From the NCBI GenBank assembly GCA_038049695.1, contig CP142451.1:65539501-65603500 (forward strand): DNA of 64,000 nt, read 5' to 3'. The notes beneath the pieces were generated by a model, which saw only the letters and a program-made list of their open reading frames with translations, made no database searches and was not told where the DNA came from. Every line of letters begins with the position of its first letter. The first letter of the stretch is position 1. A program made the position numbers and the translations under genes. Below, piece after piece: positions 46,981 through 58,446 of this stretch. The stretch comes from Cinnamomum chago. Taxonomy: Eukaryota > Streptophyta > Magnoliopsida > Laurales > Lauraceae.

Positions 46981-49900
46981 TGTCGCGACCCCGGACCGGG
47001 AATCCGAATCCGGGATCGGGACATTAGAGAATAATTAATGATGGAAGGATCTACATCCACAATATACAATTTATTTAATTTCCCACAGGTGTCCACGGTG
47101 AGGATATCACAACCTTGCATGAATATTTCTTTTGAGTGCGGAAGCGTGTAGCAAATCAAATAGTAGACTATCTCTAATCATGCAAGCATTAATATCAAAT
47201 ATCAAAACTGTATCAGAATGAGCAATGATCTACAGCAAGTTTCCCCAAAAGTTGTTAAAGTTAGAAAAAATATCATTTAGTTACAATTCCCCAAAATTAG
47301 AGGCCAACAAAGGCCAATATTACAAAATAATAACCCAAAAGAATGGTTAATAAGTTCTCCCCAAAATGTTACGCCTCTGGTAGCAACCCGATGTCTACAT
47401 GACATCGTCAGCGCGCCACTCAACTAGAGGTTGCAGTTCACCTACCGCCTCCTCCGGCTCCTCCTCAAGGAAACCGGCAACGGGACTTGAGTACCAAAGC
47501 AAAGGATCAGACACGACGGTCTGGCAAGAGAGTGAGAAGATACAACAACATAAAATAGATGAAATATCTCGAAAAGCAAGGAAATCTGTTTAAGCAAGAA
47601 CTCTCATAAAATAGGTAAATCATTTGCTAGAAAACATATAAATAAGATAAAACATATGAGGTAACCAAGGGATCGGGAACTCACAAGATGGCAATCACAT
47701 AAAGCTAAGTCCTCTGTCACTAAAGTGACAACAGTATCACGGGATGTTGATCTCAGTCATGCAAGGTGAGGAGATACAACGCAAATCATATATACGATAT
47801 AAATATACGGGAACGGGACCACGGTAGCGAACCGGGTATCGGGACAGGACCACGGTGATAGACCGGGTATCGGGATCCAAACTGCAGCTGGCGGGACGGG
47901 AGAGGGATTTCCAAGTCAGTGGATCAAACCGACAAGGTATCCAAGCTTAGTGATGCCGACACATAGGTTAAATAACACATCGATACATATGCAAGTAAAT
48001 CAAGTATAAGTAAATCCATGAACGGGCAAGAATATCCAAATGTATAACTTTCATTTCAAGTCGGGCAATACTCTTCGGGACAAGTCAATGTTACTAGTAT
48101 AATCATCAAGCTTTCGGGAAAACAGATCATGTAAAGTAAATCTTGGAAATGAAGAAATAACATGAACTACAACAATTCCGGGAAAAATATTGATTTCAAG
48201 ATCTATTTAAGTGAATAGGGGTCCCGTATGTCGATTATGGAAATGATTTGGTACTCTTTGAGTTTGAAGACATTACGGGCTCCTTATGCACTTTTACGAT
48301 TTTTAAAACTTTAATGAGCTTATGGATAGTACTAGATACTATGATAGAAAAATCAAAACTATAAACGGTCCATCCTAAGTATGATGTCAACTCGGAACCA
48401 TCGAGCAACCTCCTCAGTCACCGAAAGGAATAGAATTCGCGATACCCAAGGAAATAGACTTTGCATTTAGGTATGAAGAAGATATCGTGTCGTTCCATCC
48501 CGTTCAAGATTGAAATAGATTGAACTTCGATGCATCCGAACCAACCGTGAAGAACATCGGCTCAAGACGCTCTCACATATGGTCAAGTGAGTCCAAGGAG
48601 GGTAGCCAAGGTCCACAAAGAAGAATAAATATCAAAACCCGCTGGACTCAAACTGAGTCCTCCGATCGATTGAACCGAAATTCTGTCCCAGTGCATTAAA
48701 ACAGTTCAACGTTATCCCAATGTGGCCTATGCCAGGCAGACCGCATCGCTCGAGCGAACCCATCGGTCGAGCGGTTATTTAAATGCGTTCGAGCGACCAA
48801 GCTACTGGAAATGCTCGAATCCTTTCCTGGAGCGAAGTGTCATGGTCGCTCGAGCGAACGGTCCAGAAATGGATTCCGGACCAGTTCAGCTGTCCTCTTT
48901 CTCTTCCTTTTTACAACCTTCCTCCAGCCCTTCATATGCATCAAATGAGGAGTCTATTTCTCCACTCAAACTACATCAAATCCCTCCTCTAATCCATCAT
49001 ATTCTCCTCCATCAACCATGCATTCAACACAAGGAAAAAGGGAGGAGGAAATCATTTCACAATATACATATACATTTTGCAATAAAACAAGGAGACATTC
49101 AATGCCATAAACTACTACTTCACTATGTTCATAAATGTGCCATCAATACTCTATCATAAGCATTCATTCCAAAACCAAACATTAAATGTGCATTAATGGA
49201 AATATTCAAAATAAATGAAAGCTTTGGAAAAGTCATTCATCCACTTGCCTTATGTCTTCAAACCAAGTAAACCAAGCTCTAACAAGTCTTTCAAATCAAT
49301 GGCCCAAGCTACAATGCAAAAACCCCAAATACAACAAACCCTAAAAGAGTCAAAACAATGAAATAGCAAGGAAATGTTCCAAGGATGATAGTGAAGCTTC
49401 TCAAGGGTTAGGAGATAACAAATCTAGAAGATGAAGGGAAATACTTACTTGTAAGGTCCTCTAATGGGAATGGTAAGCTCTAAGGGAATCTTGTAATGGT
49501 TGGTGAGCTCCACAAAAGCTATGGAAAGAAAGTTCTCAAGGAGATGAAGAAGATGGTGGCCTCCAATCTCCCCTTGGTGCAAGTTTGGGAGTGGATTTGA
49601 GATGGAGAAGCAAGAAGAAGAAGAGATCCTCACAAAGCCCTAGCTTTCTCTCTTGTGCTGGAAAAGAAGAATGAAGAAGAAGGGAAATGGCTTCCCTTGA
49701 TAACAAATGAGTTGGGTTGGGTTGGGTCCCACAACTAAAGGAGCTACATTGGCTGAAATCATCTCTTTCGGGACCCCGGACGGATTCGACGAAGAAGGAA
49801 GAAATGATCGTCGAAATATCTAGTTTCTAAAAAGTGTATGTTTCACGGGTTTCGAGGATATTAAGTTTTGGGTACAGAGTTGGTGTGCAATGACTGTTTT

Positions 49901-50213
49901 ACCCTCAAGGCTATGAAATCGGGTTTCGGGATCTCAAACGAGGACGGGATCAACATGAAAGTTGTAGGGATCGTCAAAACGAGTAAGACGGGATTAAATC
50001 ATGAATGTAAAAACTTCCGATAAATCCTCAAACATATGCAATGTCATGAAAAGGAACCCCCAAAGGGCCCTACTAACACAAAGCAAATCAAAATCCCCAA
50101 AACTATATCAAAAGCTATTCCAAACCCAACTTAGCCAAAAACACTAATCAATCTTAGCACTAACACGCAACTTAATTAGCACTAATCGGGTTCACTCGGG
50201 TCGGGGTCTTACA
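46981..50213 (-). mobile_element. Solo LTR-A copy 6, minus strand
   Basis: A 3,233-bp LTR, TGTCGCGACCCCGG to GGGGTCTTACA on the plus strand, flanked by perfect CCAAG (46,976-46,980 and 50,214-50,218). The conserved CCGTCGTGT block is at 47,486-47,527 on the minus strand. It is the cleanest full-length LTR-A in the window and a good family reference. No internal coding sequence, so it is a solo LTR. Confidence 0.92.
48661..48862. repeat. Mixed palindromic cassette, CGATCGAT plus CTCGAGCG (in LTR-A)
   Basis: TCCGATCGATTG at 48,661-48,672 is followed after about 70 bp by CGCTCGAGCGAA palindromes (48,746 onward) to 48,862. This is the inverted counterpart of the arrangement in LTR-D at 52,282-52,483, sharing AAACTGAGTCC and GCCAGGCAGACCGC spacers. 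Confidence 0.72.
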
Positions 50214-52281
50214 CCAAGAGAAAACCCAATTAGAAACTCTAAGGAACTAGAAGGCAAATAGAATAGAGAAGAGGAGAAGAAGAGTTGTGCAACACTTGCA
50301 CTAGAGGCTCTTGGGCGTGGATTGTGTGTCTTGGACGTCCAAGGGGTTTTCCCCTTATATAGTCCTCATGCAACCTCCTTTTCTTACTTCTCTTACTAAT
50401 TAGATAAGAAGTCTCACTCCGATACAAATTAGTAACTTCTCATGCTACTATTACTACTATTAGAAGTCTCACTTCAAATAGAAATAGTAAGTTTCTAATT
50501 CATTCGTATTAGAGTTTAAGTAAGAATAGAATCTTTCTAATACTTGGGCTAGCGTGGGGACCACTAGGGATTTCTTAGAAAGCTGACTCCAATTGGGACA
50601 CGCGACCCCACATCTCATGTGCAATTCGGGCTCACAGTTAATTCAAATAACACCACTATATAAATGCAATTGCACTCCAGTCTTAGGAATAAATTACAAT
50701 GAAGACCCTAAACTTCCATAGTACCACAAGTAGGCTCCTTGTGAGAACCCGACCCCTAATCTCTTGTATTAGTGTTGTTTTATTTGTGGATTAGTTCTTT
50801 TAGTGGGATTAGTATTTGTTGGATTGAGTTTGTGAGCTAGAATGGTTTTTCTTCTAGTTTTGGGCTTTTGAGTGCTTTGGTAGCTTGTGGGGCCCTTTGG
50901 GGGTTCCTTTTTCGGCTTTGCATTTTCTTGTAAGATTTTTCCGATTTGTTTCGTATTGTGTTTTTGGCCCGTTGCATTCATCTTGGGGAATCATACAACT
51001 TTCATGTTGATCCCGTATCCATTTGAGAACCCGAAACCCGATTTCTTGGCCTTGAGGGCAAAACAGTCTTTTCACACCAAATCTGTACCCAAAACTTGAT
51101 ATTCCCGAAACCCACGAAACATATACTTTTTGGAAACTAGATATTTCGACGAACATTTCTTCCTTCTTCGTCGAATTCATCCGAGGACCCGAGAGAGATG
51201 ATTTCCGCCAAGTTAGTTCCTTAAGTTGTGGGACCCCACCCTCTCAATTGTTAACAAAAGAGACCCTTCCCCTTCCTTCTCCATTTTCATGTTCCAGCAC
51301 AACCATTGAGTCTAGGGTTTTCCTTGCTCCCTCTTCTTCTTCTTGCTTCCCATCACTCAATCCACTTCCAAGCTTGCACCAAGAAGAGATTGGAGGCCAC
51401 CATCTTCTTCATCTCCTTGAGGACTTTCTTTCCATAGCTTTTGTGGAGCTCCCCAACCATTACAAGATTCCCTTAGAGCTTACCATTTCCATTAGAGGAC
51501 CTTACAAGTAAGTGTTCCTCTTCATCTTCTAGATTTGTAATCTTCTAGCTTTAGAGAAGCTCCACCTTGATTATTGAAAGGTTTCATTGTCATTTCATTG
51601 TTTAACCCATTTTAGGGCTTTTTTTTTGGGGGGTTTTGTAGAGATTGTGGATCTTGAGCTTGAGAGGTGATTAGGAGCTTGTTTTGCTAGATTGGAACCC
51701 AAGGCAAGTGGATGAATGGATGGTTTTAATGTTATCAAAGTTTTATGAGAAAACCCTAAGTTTATTTCTTGTTCTTGATCATTGAATACATGCTTGCACA
51801 TATGCTCCTTGTCACTTATATATGGATTTCGAAATTTGCATATTAATGGTTGTTTTTATCTTGTTAATCTCTTGGAGAGGTATGCATTTCATTTGATCAA
51901 GTTTGCTCATATGGTTTTATAAGGAATAGGATTGGTTTGGCCATCCATGGTTATGTTTACTAGTTACATTGACTTGAAGTTGATACTCATTTAAGGAGTT
52001 TTGTTAAATCATCTATTGTAATGGAAAGGTGATCAATAGACTTTGTTTATCCATAGATTTTTGGCTCAAATGGACTCTTGTGTATATTGGGGATTCCTCC
52101 CTTTGTTTATTGTGAAATGAGAAGAAAGGAGGTGTTTAAAGTTAATTTTTCATTGGAGTTTTAATGAGGATTTTTAAGTGAATATGGAAGAAAAATGTTA
52201 GTTGTTTAAGTGTTGGAAGGAAGGTTGTAAAAAGGAAGAGAAAGAGAGGAACTGAACTGCCCGGAATTCAGTTTCTGGACA

Positions 52282-52483
52282 GTTCGCTCGAGCGACCTGT
52301 CCAGAAAGGCATACCCGTTTTCCAGTAGCCTGGTCGCTCGAACGCATTTTAATAACCGCTCGACTGATGGGTTCGCTCGAGCGAACTCTTCGATTCGCTC
52401 GAGCGATGCGGTCTGCCTGGCATGGGTCACGCGGGTGCAGAAATTTCGGCCAATCGATCGGCCCTTCGGTCCGATCGATTGGA
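52282..52483. repeat. Mixed palindromic cassette, CTCGAGCG plus CGATCGAT (in LTR-D)
   Basis: Four to five CGCTCGAGCGA-type palindromes, then CCAATCGATCGGCC and CCGATCGATTGG. The other LTR-D has only the CGATCGATCGG pair at this place, so one copy gained or the other lost the CTCGAGCG block. Confidence 0.75.
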
Positions 52484-53749
52484 GGACTCAGTTTGAGTCC
52501 AGTGAAATTTGATATTGTTTATTTTTGGAAACCTTTGGGCTTTCTATGAGTCCTAGGGGTATATACCTTAGTGTTAAGACCCATTTATGCCCTAATCTAA
52601 GGTCTTTAAGACTAGGGAACTAAAAGAAAAGAATGGTGTTGATTTAGACACTAATTCGTGGTTTTAGGTGGGACCCTGACTACCCTTTTTGGACTGTTTG
52701 GACCATGTGTGAGAATGTCTTGAGCCGACACGCCTCACGGTTGGTTTGGTGGCATCGAAGTTCAATCTATTCAATCTCGAACGGGATGGAACGACACGAT
52801 ATCCTCTTCATACCTAAATGCAAAGTCTATTTCCTTGGGTATCGCAAATTCTATTCCTTTCGGTGACTGAGTAGGTTGCTCGATGGTTCCGGATTGACAT
52901 CACACTTAGGATGGACCGTTTATAATCTTGATTCTTGCTATTGTAACATCTAGTATTACCCATAAGCTCATTTAAGTTTTGAAAGTAGTAAAAGTGCATA
53001 AGGAGCCCGGAATGTCTTCAAACTCAAGGAGTACCAAGTAATGATTATAATCGACATACGGGACCCCTATTCACTTAAATAGATCTTGGAATTAATACTT
53101 TTCCCGAAATTGTTATAGTTTATTGTTTCACCTCTTTTCCCGAGATTTGCATTACATGACTTGCTTTCCCGAAAGCATTGAAGTTACACTAGTAACAGTT
53201 ATTTGTCCCGAAATGTATTGCCCGATATGTAGTGACAGTGTGCCCTTGAGCACCCCCGTTTTACCCATTTATTTACTGTACTTGATTTACTTGCATATGT
53301 CTCGATTGGTTTTGACCTATGAGTCGGCATCACTAAGCTTGGATACCTTGTCGGTTTGATCCACCGACTTGGACTCTCCCGTCCCGCCAGCTGCAGTTTG
53401 GATCCCGATACCCGGTTATTACCGTGGTCCCGTCCCGATACCCGATTCGCTACCGTGGTCCCGTTCCCGTATATTTATATTGTATATATGATTTACGTTG
53501 AGTCTCCTCACCTTGTGTGACTGAGACCAACGTCCCGTTATACTCTTGTCACTTCGGTGATAGAGGACTTAGCTTCTTGTGATTGCCATCTTGCCAGTTC
53601 CCGATTTCCTTGGACACCCGACATGGTTTATATTGCTTACTTGTTTTCAGATAAATGATTCATTGCTTTTATGAAAGTTGTTATTTAGATAAGTGTTAAT
53701 GCTCTCTATTGTAAATTCAGTCACTATTATATTGTTTTATGTCCTTTGC

Positions 53750-54400
53750 ACACGTACATGTTTTACATGAATGCCGGTTGGGTGAATACCCGTGCTTTTA
53801 CATATGGTTCTAACGATCGATGGTTTTGCTAGAGTTATATGATTACACATGTTTTAAAATGAATACCCGAGTTATTAAATGTCCATGCTTTGGAATGCGT
53901 TTTAAATGACACTCGTTTTGTTAGATCCCGATGGTTATACATGTTTTAAGTGAATACCCGAATTGCTAAACATTCGTGCTTTGTTTTAAATGACACTTGT
54001 TCTGCGAGATCACTATGTTTATACCGGTTTCAAATGAATACCCGATTTGTTAAATATCCCTGTTTTGAAATATGTTTTAAATGACACGTGTTTTGTCAGG
54101 TTTCTATGTTTATACCTGTTTCAAATGATTACCCGAGCTATTTAACATCCATGCTTAAGAATATGTTTTAAATGACACTCATTTTGCCAGATCCCTAGGT
54201 TATACCTGTTTTAAAGGAATGCCCGATCTGTTGAAGATCCATGCTTTGAAATATGTTTAAATGAACGTGGTTTTGCCAAACTTCCATATTCATACATGTT
54301 TTCCACGAACACCCGATTGTCAAATATCTATGCTTTTATCGATGATGTAAATGAACATATGCTTTATTAGTTCTTCCTGTTTTAACCATGTTTGAAAAGA
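53750..54400 (+). repeat. Tandem array of ~90-bp units in LTR-D
   Basis: About seven diverged units with AATACCCGA, TTTTAAATGACAC and TTTTGCCAGATC words, equivalent to 18,720-19,260. Confidence 0.7.
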
Positions 54401-55852
54401 ATACATGTTTTGTCCGAGATTCCTGAGTTTTCACCCGTTTAATTATATACAGCATTTTGAGTAAATAGCATGATTTATCATTGGTATTATTATTCGCTAT
54501 AGTGTGATCTTTTCATCCACCTGCCAGACCGTCGTGTCTGACCCACTACTTTTGGTACTCAGGTTCAGATTTCTTCGCCCCGAGTTGAGTGTTTTTGTTG
54601 GCTTTGGAGCCATGCCTTGCAGGTTGTTTTGTCGGCTATGTCATGTAGACATTGAGCCTGACATCGGAGCTACGTCACATTTGGGTAGTAGTTTATAGCT
54701 TATTGTTGTATGGCTTTTTATTAGCCTTTTTCTTGGGATTCCTAATTAATGTACATTGATAATTGTAACTTGAACATATTTGGGAATGTAATATCCTGTT
54801 ACTGTCAGCTCTGTAATTTATTGTGATGGTTACTCCAGTCTGATATGATTCTTGATAGAATAGCTATGTGCTAAAGGTTGAGTGCGACGCGGAATCCGAT
54901 GGCCACGGACTCCGGGTCGCAACGCCACAAATGCTTCCGCAAAATATTCAGAATGTGTTGTCTTCACACACGCGGATCCTGGGAGAAGTAAAATACATTT
55001 ATGCTTAATCCCATCTCCCGCCCCCGAGGTTCCGGTTCGGGGGCATGACACTCCTCTATCATTATCCATGGATCAATTGGAATAAATCTGTCTCAGCCAA
55101 TCTTAGATCCACATCTTATTATCTTTGAACCCCAATTAATCACAGTGATCATCAGTACCATCGAATTAACTCTTAATCGAGATGGATGCGCACTTACTAA
55201 TGATAAATCCATTAATTGGCACAAGGGAATAATATAGATAGATTCCATCTTGATCATTGGATGTTCCCACAGTCCTACTTCCATGTACCCAAGACACCGA
55301 GGTGTTGACCTATAATTGGAATCACTCATTGGTGACTCAAAGCAAATGAATAGATAGAAACTTGAGTTCATCAATGTCTAATGATTGAGAGCCTATTGCT
55401 AGGGAATTATTAGAGCAGACCTTAAAATCGAGACAGTATTCATAAGGTGCTTCTCATGGTCCTTCAATACGTTCAATGTACCAGCGCTATGATCCATAAT
55501 CTTCCATTCTAATGATCGAGACAAATCACACTATCTCATAGTGATCAAAGTGTTGCAACTTTATCAGATGAGATGCCCAGTCTCATCACTGGTTGTGAAG
55601 ATATTTTTAAGTATAAGATTTGTGACACATGTCTTTCGTATGTGGATCTCATCCATATACATATATCACATCTAATGTATTAATGGGACCCGGTTCATCT
55701 CATGAACCATTATGTCATATGTATTGGTCATGTTCATCAAGTAATAAACACCATTGATCTCATGAAAGGAACGCATGATTTCATTGATAAATCAATTTAT
55801 TATAACAACTGATGGATTGAGTCCATACAATATAACAATCTCCCACTTGGGC

Positions 55853-58446
55853 TCAATTCCAGTCAGGGTTGCATCTCATGCCCATCCCGTCTACGTTCTG
55901 CTCAAAGACTTTGGTAGTCAAAGGCTTAGTAAAGGGATCTGCCAAATTGTCCGCAGAGGCTATCTTGGCAATAGCAATATCACCTCTCTGCACAATCTCT
56001 CTGACTAAATGATATTTTCTCTGTACATGCTTTTGGCTTTTATGGCTTCTGGGCTCCTTGGACTGAGCGACTGCCCCGCTGCTGTTGTGCCAAAGGTACC
56101 ACCCCAAGTTCCATAAGGGATCTCTTGAGCCATACTGCTTCCTTAGCTGCTTCACAAGCCACTACATATTCAGCCTCCGAGGTGAAATCAGCGGTACATT
56201 CATGTTTTATACTCCTCCAGCTGATAGCTCCGCCACTTAGCATAAATACATAACCGGAGGTGAATTCTCTGGAATCCTTATCTGACATGAAGTCAGAATC
56301 TGTGTATCCGACTGGAATCAGTTTATCACTGCCATAAATTAACATGTAATCTCTAGTCCTTCTCAAGTATTTGAGAATACACTTTACAGCAGTCCAATGT
56401 TCAGGTCCTGGGTTAGACTGATATCTGCTGATTAGGCCCACTGCATGACAGATATCCGGTCTAGTACATAGCATAGCATACATGAGGCTACCAACAGCCG
56501 AAGCGTATGATATCGACCTCATTTGCTCCTTTTCCTCAGGTGTCTTAGGACACTGATCCTTAGAAAGGTGCACTCCATGCTTGAAAGGTGTAGTACCCTT
56601 CTTAGAGTCTTACATAGCAAACAGTACTAGTACCTTATCTATGTATGCAGCTTGGGATAAGCCAATCATCCTATTTTTCCGGTCTCGATGGAGTTTGATC
56701 CCTAGGATGTAGCTAGCTTCTCCCAAGTTCTTCATATCAAAAGTCTTTGCCAACCAAACTTTCACTGTTGACAACATTCCCACATCTTTCCCAAGGAGTA
56801 GGATGTCGTCGACATGTAAAACCAGAAGACTACCCTGTCACCTTCACTTTTCGTGTACACACATGACTCATCCGGATTTTGACAAAAACCAAATGACTTG
56901 ATTGCCTGATCAAAACGGATGTTCCAGCTTATGCAACGGATTAAATAGGCCTCTACAGCTTGCAAACTTTTTGCTCTTGGTTTTTAGCTACAAAACCGTC
57001 TGGCTGCACCATATAGATGTCTTCCTCAAGATGGCCATTGAGAAACACCGTCTTGACATCCATTTGCCAAATCTCGTAATCGAGATGAGCCGCAATGGAT
57101 AAGAGTATCCTGATGTACTTGAGCATGGCTACCGGCGAGAAGGTTTCCTCATAATCGATACCCTCTTTCAGAGTATACCCTTTCGCAACAAGCCTGGCCT
57201 TAAAGGTCTCCACTCTACCATCTGGCCCTCTCTTTCTCTTGTAGACCCACTTGCACCCAATAGGTTTAATATTAGCAAGCAAGTCCACAAGTGTCCAGAC
57301 CTAATTGGAGTACATAGACTCCATCTCAGCCTTCATAAAATCTTCCCAACGCACCGAATCTATGTCATTAATTGCTTCATCATAGTTACAGGGATCTTGT
57401 TCCGGTTATTGCGAGATTGCCTCGTAAGACTCTCCCAAGAACGAAAACCTGTCAGGGGGTCTGACAATCCTCCCACTACGATGAGGCTCTGGTGTAACTA
57501 TTGGGTTCGGTGAGGGCGGTTCTTCCTCAAGTTTCGTCATACTTGGATATGGAATTGTTTGCTCTTGAATTTCTTCCAAGATCACCGTTTCTAAAGATTT
57601 CCGGTCTATCATATAATATTCCTAAAAAAAAACCGCATTAGTGCTCACCAGCACTTTCTGCTCTCTGGGATTATAGAATAACCAACATTTAGTTCCTTTA
57701 GGATATCCTACAAACGTGCATACTTCCGACTTCGCTTCTAACTTATCCATCTTAACCTTTAGTACATCTGCCGAACAACCCCAAATGTATAAATGTTGTA
57801 GACTAGGCTTTTGCCTGGACCACAACTCCCGGGGAGTCTTAGGTACAAACTTAGATGGTACGAGATTTAGTATGTACATCGCAGTATCCAAGGCGTATCT
57901 CCAAAAGGATACAGGTAATCCCGAGAAACTCAACATAGACCTGATCATATCTAAAAGAGTCTTGTTCCTTCTTTCTTTTACTCTATTCTGTTAAGGCATA
58001 CCAGGAGCAGACAGCTAGGATAGAATCTCATTTTTTAATAAGTATCCCATAAAATCAGCAGAGAGATATTCCCCTCCTCGATCTGATCGAAGAGTCTTCA
58101 TACTCTTACCTAATTGCTTTTCTGCTTCCGCTCGAAACTCTTTGAACTTTTCAAAGGCCTCAGACTTGCGGTGCATAAGGTATATGTATCCATATCTTGA
58201 CTAATCATCTGTGAAAGTGATGAAATATTCATATCCTCCTCCAGCCCTGACATTAATGGGTCCACACACATCAGTATGCACTAATTCCAATAAATCTTTG
58301 GCCCTATTGCCCTTAGATGAAAAGGGTCTTTTGGACGTTTTACCTTCCAAACAGGACTCGCAGACAAGCATTGGTTCTACCACCAATGAAGGTAAGATAC
58401 CATCCTTCACTAGCCTGTTAATCCTGTTTAGGTTTATGTGACCTAG
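55853..58446 (-). pseudogene. C1b Ty1/copia pol, decayed, cut by gypsy insertion
   Basis: From 58,446 downward on the minus strand: GAG-pre-integrase tail, CESCLEGKTSKRPF, LVHTDVCGPINV, GGYEYFITFTDD, integrase, reverse transcriptase ([29 protein letters not shown]) and RNase H (GYTDSDFMSDKDSREFTS, ADPFTKPL), with the stop at 55,853. It is closely related to C1a. Damage: a TAG after FTDD, stops in the integrase, a frameshift that destroys the VDD catalytic box (about 56,830), and a deletion of about 23 bp near 56,085 relative to C1a. Gag and protease are beyond the gypsy insertion, outside the window. Confidence 0.9.

Larger units (their letters stand above)
50740..55050 (+). mobile_element. 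Solo LTR-D copy 2
   Basis: A 4,311-bp LTR, TGTGAGAACCCGACCCC to GGGGGCATGACA, flanked by perfect CTCCT (50,735-50,739 and 55,051-55,055). It is colinear with the copy in the CACTA element. It shows the CACTA empty site at about 52,838-52,846. It carries a mixed palindromic cassette (52,282-52,483), a ~90-bp tandem array (53,750-54,400) and the CCGTCGTGTCTGACCC block (54,521-54,563). No coding sequence. Confidence 0.92.
46613..55837 (-). mobile_element. C1b copia 3' LTR, in three pieces
   Basis: Own sequence: 46,613-46,980, 50,219-50,739 and 55,056-55,837, about 1.67 kb. The pieces follow the same order as the complete C1 LTR at 38,510-40,090. It starts at 55,837 (TGTTATATTGTATGG) beside a polypurine tract and ends at 46,613 (CTTCCAACA). 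It is interrupted by LTR-A (46,981) and LTR-D (50,740), each with matching target duplications. C1b is a separate insertion from C1a. Confidence 0.88.
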
